From NCBI RefSeq assembly GCF_000504085.1, contig NC_022792.1:124001-188000 (forward strand): a DNA stretch of 64,000 nt, in the 5' to 3' direction. Position numbers and translations under genes: made by a program. The stretch's first letter is position 1. Each line of letters opens with the position of its first letter. This DNA comes from Pseudothermotoga elfii DSM 9442 = NBRC 107921. Lineage in GTDB: Bacteria > Thermotogota > Thermotogae > Thermotogales > DSM-5069. Below are positions 54,576-63,385 of the stretch, in pieces. Under the pieces are notes generated by a model that saw only the letters and a program-made list of their open reading frames with translations, searched no databases and was not told the DNA's origin.

Positions 54576-55516
54576 ACGTGAATCGCGTGAGTGTTTTGGG
54601 AAGTTTTGTTGTAGATCTGGCAGTTTTTTCGTCTCATATTCCAAATCCTGGAGAAACTGTTTTTTCAGAATCTTTTAAAATGGGACCAGGTGGGAAAGGT
54701 TTTAATCAAGCTGTTGCTGCAAAACGATCTGGAGCAGATGTTCTGTTCATTACCAAAATAGGCCAGGATTTGTTTTCCATTTTAGCTGAGCAGGCTTTTG
54801 AAAAATACGATCTTTGTAAGAAATATTTATTAAAATCAAAAACTTATGGAACAGGTGTTGCACTGATAATTGTAAATGAAACCAACGGAAACAATGCAAT
54901 ATCAGTTGTACCGAATGCCTGTGTTGATATAACGTTGGAAGATGTGGAAAAAAATTCTGAAATATTTGAAAAATGTGATGTTTTCGTAGCTCAATTTGAA
55001 TCTAATTTGCAGGCAACTTACAGAGCTATTGAACTTGCTAAAAGATCTGGAGCTGTTACTGTGCTTAATCCGGCGCCTGTTCGAGAATTTGACTATGAGA
55101 TACTGAAATATGTGGATATATTAATTCCGAATGAAATAGAAGCGTGTTTGCTTGCTGAAAGTTTCTCAAATTGTAATAAAGTATCGAAAATTGCTGCAAA
55201 GCTCGAAAAATTTGTTGATACTGTTATTATAACTCTTGGCGAAAAAGGCGTATTCTGTTCAAAAATCTCTCATGAGATTATTCCAGCCATTAGAGTTAAT
55301 ACTGTTGACACTACAGGGGCAGGAGATGCTTTTGTAGGTATTTTTGCATCGTATCTTTCGAGAAACTATTCTCTGAGAGAATGTGTGAATTTCGCCATTA
55401 CTGGCGCTGCTCTATCTACAACAAGATATGGAACATCTCCTTCCATGCCCTCGCAAAAAGAGATTGAACTGATGTACAGATCAGTTTTCTCTAATGAGGA
55501 GGGACAAGACCTATGA
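54572..55516 (+). CDS. rbsK: PfkB family sugar kinase, ribokinase-like
   Basis: The 314-residue PfkB kinase has the N-terminal GSFVVDLAVF, the sugar-binding GGKGFNQAVAAKRSG, and the C-terminal DTTGAGDAFVG anion hole with the catalytic Asp. The motif order and the NQAVA segment are those of ribokinase; it would phosphorylate ribose (or deoxyribose) after import. GTG start overlaps the previous stop (GTGA); a second GTG at 54578 is possible. Confidence 0.87.
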   Translation: MNVNRVSVLGSFVVDLAVFSSHIPNPGETVFSESFKMGPGGKGFNQAVAAKRSGADVLFITKIGQDLFSILAEQAFEKYDLCKKYLLKSKTYGTGVALIIVNETNGNNAISVVPNACVDITLEDVEKNSEIFEKCDVFVAQFESNLQATYRAIELAKRSGAVTVLNPAPVREFDYEILKYVDILIPNEIEACLLAESFSNCNKVSKIAAKLEKFVDTVIITLGEKGVFCSKISHEIIPAIRVNTVDTTGAGDAFVGIFASYLSRNYSLRECVNFAITGAALSTTRYGTSPSMPSQKEIELMYRSVFSNEEGQDL

Positions 55517-57036
55517 GTTACATAATTTCATATGATTTGGGGACTACAGGAAACAAAGCAACTCTTTTCAAAAACGATGGTAAGCTTTTAGCAAGTGTTT
55601 TTCATCCGTATGAAACGAATTATTTCAATATTAACTGGGTAGAGCAAGATCCAAATGATTGGTATGAATCTGTTAAGATTTCAACTCAAAAATTGTTCAA
55701 ACTTTCAAAAATAAATTCAGATGACGTGAAAGTTATTAGTTTTAGCGGGCAGATGATGGGAATTGTCCCAATTGACAGAAATGGAAATCCGTTGAGACCT
55801 GCAATAATCTGGGCAGACCAGAGGAGCATTACACAGGCCGACCGTCTGAAAAAGCTGGGAGACGAGAAGGTTTATTCGATAACCGGGTCAAGGATAACTC
55901 CAACTTATGCGGGCCCAAAGATTTCATGGATAAAAGATAACGAACCTGATGTTTACAGTAACGCCTTTAAGTTTTTGTTTGCCAAAGATTTCATCATTTA
56001 CAAACTGACAGGTATTGCTGGCACTGATTTTTCAGATGCATCCCTATCATTAATTTTTGATATAAGGAAGAAACAGTGGTCAGCTGAACTTGCAGAAATT
56101 TTGAATATTGACATAGGAAAACTCCCCGAAGTCTCAGCCTCTACATCTATTGTTGGAACAGTAATACCATCTGTCGCGTCAGAACTCGGATTGTCTGAAA
56201 AAACACTGGTTGTAAGAGGGGCTGGTGATGGTTCTGCAGCAACAATTGGGGCTGGTGTTTTCGATTCATGCGAAGCATATGTCTATCTGGGATCATCAAG
56301 CTGGATAAGTACCTGTACATCAGAACCGTTTTTTGATTCTAAAGCGAGAACTTTTAATTTCTGTTACCCTATTCCGGATTTTTATTGCCCAACAGGAACA
56401 ATGCAGTCAGGAGGGGGATCATATCAGTGGGCGAAAAACGCACTGTGTCAATTTGAGGAAAAGCTGGCGAAGGAATTAAATCTGAATGTATACAGCATAA
56501 TGGATGATTTAGTTGATTCTACAAATCCCGGTGCAAAAGGACTGATTTTTTTGCCATATCTTGTGGGAGAAAGAAGTCCACACTGGAATGTCAATGCAAA
56601 AGGTGCCTTTATTGGTCTTTCAGTAACGCACAATAAAAATGATATGTTGAGAGCAGTTCTCGAGGGAGTTAGTTTTAATTTAAAAATGATACTCGATGTA
56701 TTTGAAAAATCTGGTGGATATAACTTCAAAAAGATTCGTTTAATAGGAGGCGGTGCTAAGGGTAGAAACTGGAGGCAAATAATAGCTGATGTTTTTCAAA
56801 AGCCCATTGCTGTGGCAAAGTTTCCAGAAGAAGCAACTTCCATCGGGGCAGCTATTATCGGAGGAATTGGTACAAAGATTATTACGATAAATGATGCCAA
56901 GAATTTTGTAAAAGACCTTTGCTTAGTTGAACCGAGATCCATGTACTTCAAAAGATATGAGAAGATGTATGAAGTTTTCCAAAAATCGTACTACTCGTTA
57001 TTAGAAAGTTTCGACCTACTTGCAAAAATAGATTGA
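55513..57036 (+). CDS. FGGY family sugar kinase, xylulokinase-like
   Basis: The 507-residue FGGY kinase begins with SYDLGTTGNKATLF (phosphate-binding loop) and has IWADQRS, GAGDGSAATIGAG and RLIGGGAKGRNWRQIIAD near the C-terminus, closest to XylB-type xylulokinases. It is a second sugar kinase next to the PfkB kinase, so the operon likely phosphorylates more than one ketose or aldose. Specificity is unknown. ATG overlaps the rbsK stop. Confidence 0.87.
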   Translation: MSYIISYDLGTTGNKATLFKNDGKLLASVFHPYETNYFNINWVEQDPNDWYESVKISTQKLFKLSKINSDDVKVISFSGQMMGIVPIDRNGNPLRPAIIWADQRSITQADRLKKLGDEKVYSITGSRITPTYAGPKISWIKDNEPDVYSNAFKFLFAKDFIIYKLTGIAGTDFSDASLSLIFDIRKKQWSAELAEILNIDIGKLPEVSASTSIVGTVIPSVASELGLSEKTLVVRGAGDGSAATIGAGVFDSCEAYVYLGSSSWISTCTSEPFFDSKARTFNFCYPIPDFYCPTGTMQSGGGSYQWAKNALCQFEEKLAKELNLNVYSIMDDLVDSTNPGAKGLIFLPYLVGERSPHWNVNAKGAFIGLSVTHNKNDMLRAVLEGVSFNLKMILDVFEKSGGYNFKKIRLIGGGAKGRNWRQIIADVFQKPIAVAKFPEEATSIGAAIIGGIGTKIITINDAKNFVKDLCLVEPRSMYFKRYEKMYEVFQKSYYSLLESFDLLAKID

Positions 57037-57055
57037 TTTTTCAGGAGGGATTGAT

Positions 57056-57478
57056 GTGAAGAAAAATGGAATCTTAAACCGGGAATTATCCTATCTTATA
57101 GCTTCAATGGGGCACGGTGATATTTTATCTATTGTTGATTCGGGTTTTCCCATTAGTGAAGATGTGTTTTGCGTCGATCTCAGTTTAATAGCTGGAAAAC
57201 CGAAGATTGTAGAAATAATCATACCACTGCTCGAAGAGCTTGAGATAGAGAAAGTTTTGATTGCTGAAGAGATAAAAATGATCTCTCCAAAGTATCATCA
57301 GAAACTCTTGAGTATCTTTCCAAAAAATGTTCAAATTGAGTACATACCACATGAGAAGTTTAAGGATAGAGTGAGAGAGTCTAAGGGAGTTGTAAGAACA
57401 GGAGAACAAACTTCTTATTCCAGCGTAATTTTGGTTGGTGGAGTTACATATCATGGGGAAAAGGAGGAGGGTTTATGA
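57056..57478 (+). CDS. rbsD: D-ribose pyranase RbsD
   Basis: The 140-residue protein has the RbsD opening MKKNGILNRELSYLIASMGHGD, with the catalytic histidine in MGHGD, and the C-terminal VRTGEQTSYSSVIL. It converts the pyranose to the furanose form of ribose for the kinase. GTG start after CAGGAGGGATT. Its presence supports ribose or a close analogue as the substrate. Overlaps the next gene by 4 nt. Confidence 0.92.
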   Translation: MKKNGILNRELSYLIASMGHGDILSIVDSGFPISEDVFCVDLSLIAGKPKIVEIIIPLLEELEIEKVLIAEEIKMISPKYHQKLLSIFPKNVQIEYIPHEKFKDRVRESKGVVRTGEQTSYSSVILVGGVTYHGEKEEGL

Positions 57479-58554
57479 AATATAGATCGACCAGTAGATT
57501 TCCTGAACAGATTTCAGTAATAGGCCTTGGTTGCTGGGAACTCTCTGGATCAAATGTATGGCAAGGTTCGAATGACGAAGATTCCATCAAAGTTGTCCAC
57601 AAGGCCCTGAAAGCAGGTATTAATTTTTTTGATGTAGCCCCTGTTTATGGGTTTGGACATGCTGAAGAGATTCTCGGTAGGGCAATTGAAGGATTCCCCA
57701 GGGACAAGATATTGATTGCCACGAAATGTGGTTTGGTTTGGGATGAGCATAAGCGAATAAAGAGATGCCTTAAACCAGAAAGTGTTTTTCAAGAAATAGA
57801 TCAAAGTTTGAAAAGATTGAAAACGGATTATGTTGATCTCTATCAGCTTCACTGGCCCGATCCCAATACACCTATTGAGGAAACCTTAGATGCTTTAACC
57901 AAGTTGCAAAAAGAAGGCAAAATCAGGTACATAGGATTATCGAATTTTTCCAGGGATATAGCAAGCAAAGTGTTACCTTATATAAGTAGTATGCAAGGAT
58001 TATATAATATGTTTGAAAGAAATGCCACGAGTTATCACAGTATTCCTCTTGAATACAGATCAGAAAAGGAAATATTACCATTTTGTGAGAGAAATGGCCT
58101 TGCTTTCTTCCCTTACAGTCCTTTAATGCAGGGAATATTGACTGGAAAGTTTTTAGAGAATGAGGTTTTTGAATCTCCTGTTCCGGAACAACAAGGGCAT
58201 CTCATATTTTTGGTCACAATACTTTATCCTGGAAAAGTAAATGAAGAATTCTTTATGACAAAAGGGCATTATCATACTGTTGAAAATACTGCAGAGGTTT
58301 ACCTGGGAATAAAAGGAAAAGGGTTGATCCTTTGCCAGACAAAATCAGGAGATTTTGAAGTGGCTGAAATTTCTGAAAACAGGGTTGTTTATATACCCCC
58401 ATTCTGGGCTCACCGGGCTGTCAATATTTTTGATGAACCACTAATTTTCTTTGGTATTTACCCGGCACATGCAGGTCATGATTATGAGACAATAGCTCAA
58501 TCAGGGTTTGTAAAACGGGTTTTTTCAAAAAATGGTAGAGTGGTTATAGAGTGA
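57475..58554 (+). CDS. Fusion: truncated aldo/keto reductase + cupin phosphoglucose isomerase
   Basis: The 359-residue protein is a chimera. Residues 1 to about 230 are an aldo/keto reductase with catalytic D53, Y58, K84 and H126 (LYQLHWPDP), but they stop at YSPLMQGILTGKF, where family members of about 320 residues continue with the NADP-binding C-terminal part. Residues from about 240 match archaeal-type cupin phosphoglucose isomerase: YPGKVNEEFFMTKGHYH with metal ligands H265, H267 and E274, and YIPPFWAHR with H313. The first 60 or so residues of such isomerases are missing. The frame is continuous. Both parts belong to sugar metabolism; the isomerase half may be active, the reductase half probably not. 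Confidence 0.85.
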   Translation: MKYRSTSRFPEQISVIGLGCWELSGSNVWQGSNDEDSIKVVHKALKAGINFFDVAPVYGFGHAEEILGRAIEGFPRDKILIATKCGLVWDEHKRIKRCLKPESVFQEIDQSLKRLKTDYVDLYQLHWPDPNTPIEETLDALTKLQKEGKIRYIGLSNFSRDIASKVLPYISSMQGLYNMFERNATSYHSIPLEYRSEKEILPFCERNGLAFFPYSPLMQGILTGKFLENEVFESPVPEQQGHLIFLVTILYPGKVNEEFFMTKGHYHTVENTAEVYLGIKGKGLILCQTKSGDFEVAEISENRVVYIPPFWAHRAVNIFDEPLIFFGIYPAHAGHDYETIAQSGFVKRVFSKNGRVVIE

Positions 58555-58558
58555 TTTT

Positions 58559-59527
58559 TCATCTGATGAAATAATCTATATTGTTTAAAAAAATATTGAA
58601 TATCTCTGGATCGAAATGGTTAGCACAACTTTTCATTATATCTATCGCTTCTGAAGGTGAGTATGCTGAGCGGTAATATCTGTCTGTAGTTAAGGCGTCA
58701 AAAACGTCTGCTATAGCAACTATTCTTGCAGAAAGTGGAATCTCTTCTCCTTTGAGTTTACATGGATATCCACTACCATCAAATTTTTCATGATGATATT
58801 TTGCCACGAAAAATGATGTATATACAAGCTGATTTTTGGGTTCGTAGCGAAGAATTTTCTCAAACAGAGAAGCTCCGTGTAAAGTGTGCATTTTGATTAT
58901 GTCAAATTCTTCGTTTGTTAGCTTACCTGGTTTGCGAATCACGGCATCTGGGATGAACAATTTTCCTATATCGTGAAAAAACGAAGCAATCGATAGAAAT
59001 TCGAGTTCTTTATCGGTAATTAAACCTCTTTCCAGGCAGAGCTTTGCAAGCACTGTTGTATACGTTTTTACATTGATCAAGTGATCAAACAGCATCTTGT
59101 CTTTTAGTTTAATTGTTTGTATAAGAAATTCTATGAAGGCCATAGGAGAAAGTTTTTCCAGATCACACATTGAAACTGGTAGAGAGAGGTCAAAGCGGGA
59201 AAAATTCTCAACAACTTTATCTGCACCACAGCTCATGAATTCTTTTTCAGCAGAATTTGGCGCAATGATTGTTACTATAGGATACACACAGGCAATCTCT
59301 TTGCGAAGACTGGATACAAAGTCTTTGATTACTTCTGCGGGAAAACTTTTTGCATCAAGAACGATATTTGCATAACTGTGCAAATTTCTGTTGATAAGTC
59401 TCCATGCAACCTCAAAATCCATTGTGATTTCGAATGGTGTCTGGTCTGATATTTGAAAAGAAACGTATTTCTCTGGATTACTGCTCAATAAAAGTGTTTT
59501 ATATTTCATTTGCTGTTTTTTCCCCAT
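58559..59527 (-). CDS. HD-GYP domain protein
   Basis: The 322-residue protein has a C-terminal HD-GYP domain (about 130-320): FFHDIGKLFIPD with the HD pair, IIKMHTLHGASLF, YHHEKFDGSGYPCKLKG (GYP motif) and IVAIADVFDALTTDRYYR. It probably degrades cyclic di-GMP. The N-terminal 125 residues look like a receiver-type alpha/beta domain, but it does not follow the receiver consensus and may not be phosphorylated. The ATG has no clear ribosome binding site. Confidence 0.9.
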   Translation of the reverse strand: MGKKQQMKYKTLLLSSNPEKYVSFQISDQTPFEITMDFEVAWRLINRNLHSYANIVLDAKSFPAEVIKDFVSSLRKEIACVYPIVTIIAPNSAEKEFMSCGADKVVENFSRFDLSLPVSMCDLEKLSPMAFIEFLIQTIKLKDKMLFDHLINVKTYTTVLAKLCLERGLITDKELEFLSIASFFHDIGKLFIPDAVIRKPGKLTNEEFDIIKMHTLHGASLFEKILRYEPKNQLVYTSFFVAKYHHEKFDGSGYPCKLKGEEIPLSARIVAIADVFDALTTDRYYRSAYSPSEAIDIMKSCANHFDPEIFNIFLNNIDYFIR

Positions 59528-59709
59528 TAATCTAACTTAAAAATATACAGTATAAGATTTTTCAAACATATTATGCATGTTTTTATCTAAAACTGACGTA
59601 ACCTTAATATTAAGAAAATCGTATCTAAAGCTTATAAATTTATGACTTTCATAGTACTCTTCGTAAAATTGTATTTAAGATTATTATTTTTTACTTCACA
59701 AAGAAAGTC

Positions 59710-59745
59710 AAAAAGAAAAAGCCAATATTCCGGTTGATCGGGATA
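59710..59745 (-). terminator. Possible terminator after topA
   Basis: On the minus strand TATCCCG, loop ATCAAC, CGGAATA (one G-T pair), then TTGGC and TTTTTCTTTTT. The T run is displaced from the stem by 5 nt, so strength is doubtful. The rest of the spacer 59528-59779 shows nothing I can name. Confidence 0.35.
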
Positions 59746-59779
59746 ATCACATTAATTCAATACAAAGTGCATTTTTATT

Positions 59780-61948
59780 CTACTTTTTTGTTTTTAGTTG
59801 AAAAGTTTTCTTGCAGTTTTGACAGTAAAGAACTTCTTTTGATCTGTATTTTTTGTAATATAGTCTCTGAGAACACTCTGGGCATGTTTCATTCGATGGT
59901 TCCAGCCAGCTTATGAAATCACAATTATCACTGGTACATTTGAAGAAGATTCTTTTGTTCTTGCTAATCTTCTTTTCAACAACTGCTGAGCATTTAGGGC
60001 ATTTTCCTCTTGCAAAGCCTGTATATGTCTTTCCGCAATTCTGGCATTTAATATAATTGCCATATCTGCCACTCATTTGTTCAAGCTTTCCTCCACATAC
60101 CGGGCACACTGTTTCGATAGATTCCTTTTCCTGATGGGTAAAATACATTGTGTTTTCATAAAACACAGCAGGCGTTTCGAGAGCCAATGACGTTGTTTTT
60201 GAGCAATTCTCGCACAGAAGGTACAGACCATATCTCCCGACTTTAAGTTTGTACTTGCTTTTGCAGTCACATTCCAAATTTGTGTTCATGTCTATTGAAA
60301 GCCATTTTTGTTGAGCTTCATCGAGATATTTCGAAAAGTCGTTGTAGAAATCTCTTAAGAGTTCTTTGTAATCTTTCTGACCCTGTTCAATTTTGTCGAG
60401 GGCCTCTTCCATTTTTGCTGTGAATTGAAGGTCTACTATTTCAGGGAATTTTTTTTCCAGATAGTGGTTAACTACAAAACCCATTACTGTTGGGATGAGC
60501 TGGTTTGATGATTTAATGACATATTTTCTTTCAAGGAGCGTTGATATTATTGTGGCGTATGTACTGGGCCGACCGATTCCTCTGATTTCCAGAGCACGTA
60601 CCATAGATGCTTCTGTATATCGAGCGGGGGGTTTCGTCTCATCTTCTTCTATTTGCCATTTACTTATACGGATTTCCCCCGAAGGAATAGTTATCTCTTG
60701 CTCTTTGTCTTTTTTCAGAATTATCTCAAAGCCATCGAATATTCTGCGCTCGATTTTTGATTCAAAAGTATATCTATCTGATTGAAACTGGATTGTTGTT
60801 TCTTCATAAATAGCGTCTGCCATCTGTGAGGCCATGAACCTCTCCCAGATTAATTTGTAGAGCCTGTATTGATCTTTGCCAAGATCACCTTCCACTTGAT
60901 CTGGCGTCAGGTCAATATTGACAGGTCTGATTGCTTCGTGAGCATCCTGAACATTTTGTTTTGCTTTTTCTGTTCTCACTTTCTTCCCTAAATAATTTTT
61001 GCCAAATTTATCTGTGATAAACTCTATTGCTTTTTGTTTTGCTATTTCAGAAACCCTTGTTGAATCTGTTCTCATATAGGTTATAAATGCCCTGTGGCCT
61101 TTTGGCGTATCTATACCTTCGTAGAGTTGCTGGGCGATCTGCATAGTTTTTTTCACTGAAAAACCGAGTTTATTGGCTGCTTCTTGCTGCAAGGTACTTG
61201 TAATGAATGGTGAAGGGGCTTTTTTCTGTATTTTTCTGGTTTTGACCTGAATGACTTTTAAAACCTTAACATTTTTTTCTATTTCTTTTGCCAGCTTTTC
61301 GTCTATCTGTTGCATGTCAATTTTTTTTCCATCTATATGTGTCAGGTAAAACTTCAGAGATCCGATATAACCCTGCACTTTCCAGAACTTCTTTGGCTGA
61401 AATTTATGTCTCTGGATTTCTCTTTCACATACTATTTTTAGAGCTGCTGATTGTACCCTCCCAGCACTTGAACTTGTCTTAAGCATTTTCCACAACAGCG
61501 GGCTTATTTTATAACCTACTATTCTGTCAAGAATACGTCTTGCCAGTTGTGCATGTACTTTGTTCATATCTATATTTCGTGGCTCTTTGACAGCATTTTT
61601 TATAGCCTGAGGAGTTATTTCGTTGAAAATGATTCTATTTTTCTCGTTAGCAACACCAAGGATGTCTGCCAGATGCCACGCTATGGCCTCTCCTTCTCTA
61701 TCCATATCAGAACCCAGCAAAACTTGTTTGTTTTTCGCTTTTTTCTTCAACTCCTGAACAATTTTTTCTTTTCCATATATTATCTTGAATGTTGGTTCGA
61801 AATCTTTTTCGATATTCACACCAAACTCTTTTTCTGGTAAGTCGCGCACATGACCTTTTGAGGAAAGTACGTCATACTCTCCTTTCAATATTTCTTTTAT
61901 TGTCTTTGCTTTTGCAGGTGATTCAACAATTATTATTTTATTAGCCAT
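59780..61948 (-). CDS. topA: DNA topoisomerase I
   Basis: The 722-residue type IA topoisomerase relaxes negative supercoils. The Toprim domain has E10 and the DxDxE triad D81-D83-E85 (GSDMDREGEA); the active tyrosine is Y291 in TYMRTDSTR. The C-terminus has several zinc-ribbon units with CPVCGGKL, CPKCSAVV and CPECSQRL pairs, first visible near residue 560. ATG with GGAGGAAAAA upstream, 18 nt after the phosphohexomutase gene. Confidence 0.96.
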   Translation of the reverse strand: MANKIIIVESPAKAKTIKEILKGEYDVLSSKGHVRDLPEKEFGVNIEKDFEPTFKIIYGKEKIVQELKKKAKNKQVLLGSDMDREGEAIAWHLADILGVANEKNRIIFNEITPQAIKNAVKEPRNIDMNKVHAQLARRILDRIVGYKISPLLWKMLKTSSSAGRVQSAALKIVCEREIQRHKFQPKKFWKVQGYIGSLKFYLTHIDGKKIDMQQIDEKLAKEIEKNVKVLKVIQVKTRKIQKKAPSPFITSTLQQEAANKLGFSVKKTMQIAQQLYEGIDTPKGHRAFITYMRTDSTRVSEIAKQKAIEFITDKFGKNYLGKKVRTEKAKQNVQDAHEAIRPVNIDLTPDQVEGDLGKDQYRLYKLIWERFMASQMADAIYEETTIQFQSDRYTFESKIERRIFDGFEIILKKDKEQEITIPSGEIRISKWQIEEDETKPPARYTEASMVRALEIRGIGRPSTYATIISTLLERKYVIKSSNQLIPTVMGFVVNHYLEKKFPEIVDLQFTAKMEEALDKIEQGQKDYKELLRDFYNDFSKYLDEAQQKWLSIDMNTNLECDCKSKYKLKVGRYGLYLLCENCSKTTSLALETPAVFYENTMYFTHQEKESIETVCPVCGGKLEQMSGRYGNYIKCQNCGKTYTGFARGKCPKCSAVVEKKISKNKRIFFKCTSDNCDFISWLEPSNETCPECSQRLYYKKYRSKEVLYCQNCKKTFQLKTKK

Positions 61949-61966
61949 TTTTTCCTCCTTTCAGAA

Positions 61967-63385
61967 TTACTCGGCATATCTGCTGATTTTTCTGACTGCA
62001 CTCAACATCGTTTGTAGTGTTTGCAAATCTCTTGATTCTAAATAGATACGAACTATCGGTTCTGTTCCAGAAGGTCTTACGAGCAGCCAGCTACCATCTT
62101 TGTCAAAAAAATATCTCATTCCATCGACAGAATCTTCGTCAACTATCTTCAGATTGACCAGGTAATCTTCAATATTCTTAAATTTATCCAGAAACTGCTT
62201 TTTTTCCTCATCACTCTGGAAATCTATATCTATTCTTGTATTGTTAAATTTTCCATATTCTTTTTCAAATTGTTTTCTTATTTCAGAAAGACTCTTTTTT
62301 TCATAGGCAATCATTTCAAGAACCAGTAAACATGCGAGTATACCATCTTTCTCGGGAACATGATTCGCTATGGATAAACCACCACTTTCTTCTCCGGCTA
62401 TTACTGCATTCTCGGACATAAGTACAGTTGCGAGAAATTTGAATCCAACAGGTGTTTCGAGAACTTTTTGTTTGAATGTATGAGCCACAGCGTCAACGGC
62501 ATGAGAAGTGGCTATTGTTCTTGCCACTGGACCAATTTTACCTTTATTCTTGTATAAATGATAGGCAAGAAGCGCGATAATCTCATTGGGTTTCACGAAT
62601 TCGCCATTATTGTCAAGTATGCCGAATCTATCTGCGTCGCCATCGGTAGATATCAAAACATCCCAGTTGAGATTTTTTATCCTGCTGGAAAATTCTGACA
62701 ACCTTGTTTCATCCGGCTCAGGTCTTCCACCACCGAAATATGGATTTCTGTAATTATGGACAACATCCAAATCTGAACAAATCGTCTGACACAAGTCATC
62801 TAAGTATCCGATGGAAGATCCGTACAATAGATCTGCAATAACTCTCAAACCAGCAGATTTAATACGTTCGATATCGATTAATTCTGATAGCGCTTTAAAA
62901 TAATCCGGTTTTGGGTCGATAATCTCAAAAAGATCTTTTGAGCTTGCTTCACGAAGATTCATTAGAGGTATTTTCCGTTCATCTATTTTCTCAATGAGTT
63001 TTTCTATCTCACTTGTTACTTCTGTTGGAGCAGGAGAACCATCTGATGGATTGAATTTTATTCCACAATACTCCGGTGGATTATGCGATGCAGTGATGTT
63101 TATCCCGCCATCAAGCTTATAATGTCTTATGGCGTAAGAAACAACTGGTGTTGGAGTTGGATTTTCGGGCATCAAAACCTTTATACCATTTGCCGCAAGA
63201 ACTTCAGCAACAAGCTGTGCATAGTTTTCGGTCATAAAACGGGTGTCACGTGCCACGATCACTTTCCTGCCGCCATTTTTCTTCAAATATTCAGCAATAG
63301 CTTGTGTTACAATTTTCACGTTGGAAAATGTAAACTGATCACCCATAATAGCTCTCCAGCCAGAGGTACCAAATTTAATCTTCAT
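61967..63385 (-). CDS. Phosphoglucomutase/phosphomannomutase
   Basis: The 472-residue alpha-D-phosphohexomutase has FGTSGWRAIMGD, the phospho-serine loop TASHNPPEYCG, metal-binding DGDADRFG, GEESGG for sugar binding and RPSGTEP for phosphate. It interconverts hexose 1- and 6-phosphates. The frame opens far upstream at 63583 inside the neighbouring gene; the ATG at 63385 with GGGAGGGC upstream starts right at the conserved N-terminus. Substrate choice between glucose and mannose (or glucosamine) is not decided. Confidence 0.92.
   Translation of the reverse strand: MKIKFGTSGWRAIMGDQFTFSNVKIVTQAIAEYLKKNGGRKVIVARDTRFMTENYAQLVAEVLAANGIKVLMPENPTPTPVVSYAIRHYKLDGGINITASHNPPEYCGIKFNPSDGSPAPTEVTSEIEKLIEKIDERKIPLMNLREASSKDLFEIIDPKPDYFKALSELIDIERIKSAGLRVIADLLYGSSIGYLDDLCQTICSDLDVVHNYRNPYFGGGRPEPDETRLSEFSSRIKNLNWDVLISTDGDADRFGILDNNGEFVKPNEIIALLAYHLYKNKGKIGPVARTIATSHAVDAVAHTFKQKVLETPVGFKFLATVLMSENAVIAGEESGGLSIANHVPEKDGILACLLVLEMIAYEKKSLSEIRKQFEKEYGKFNNTRIDIDFQSDEEKKQFLDKFKNIEDYLVNLKIVDEDSVDGMRYFFDKDGSWLLVRPSGTEPIVRIYLESRDLQTLQTMLSAVRKISRYAE

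Noticed and set aside
59528-59779. Hidden gene or RNA between the HD-GYP gene and topA
   Set aside because: The spacer is AT-rich with stops in all frames I followed and shows only a weak terminator-like stem.
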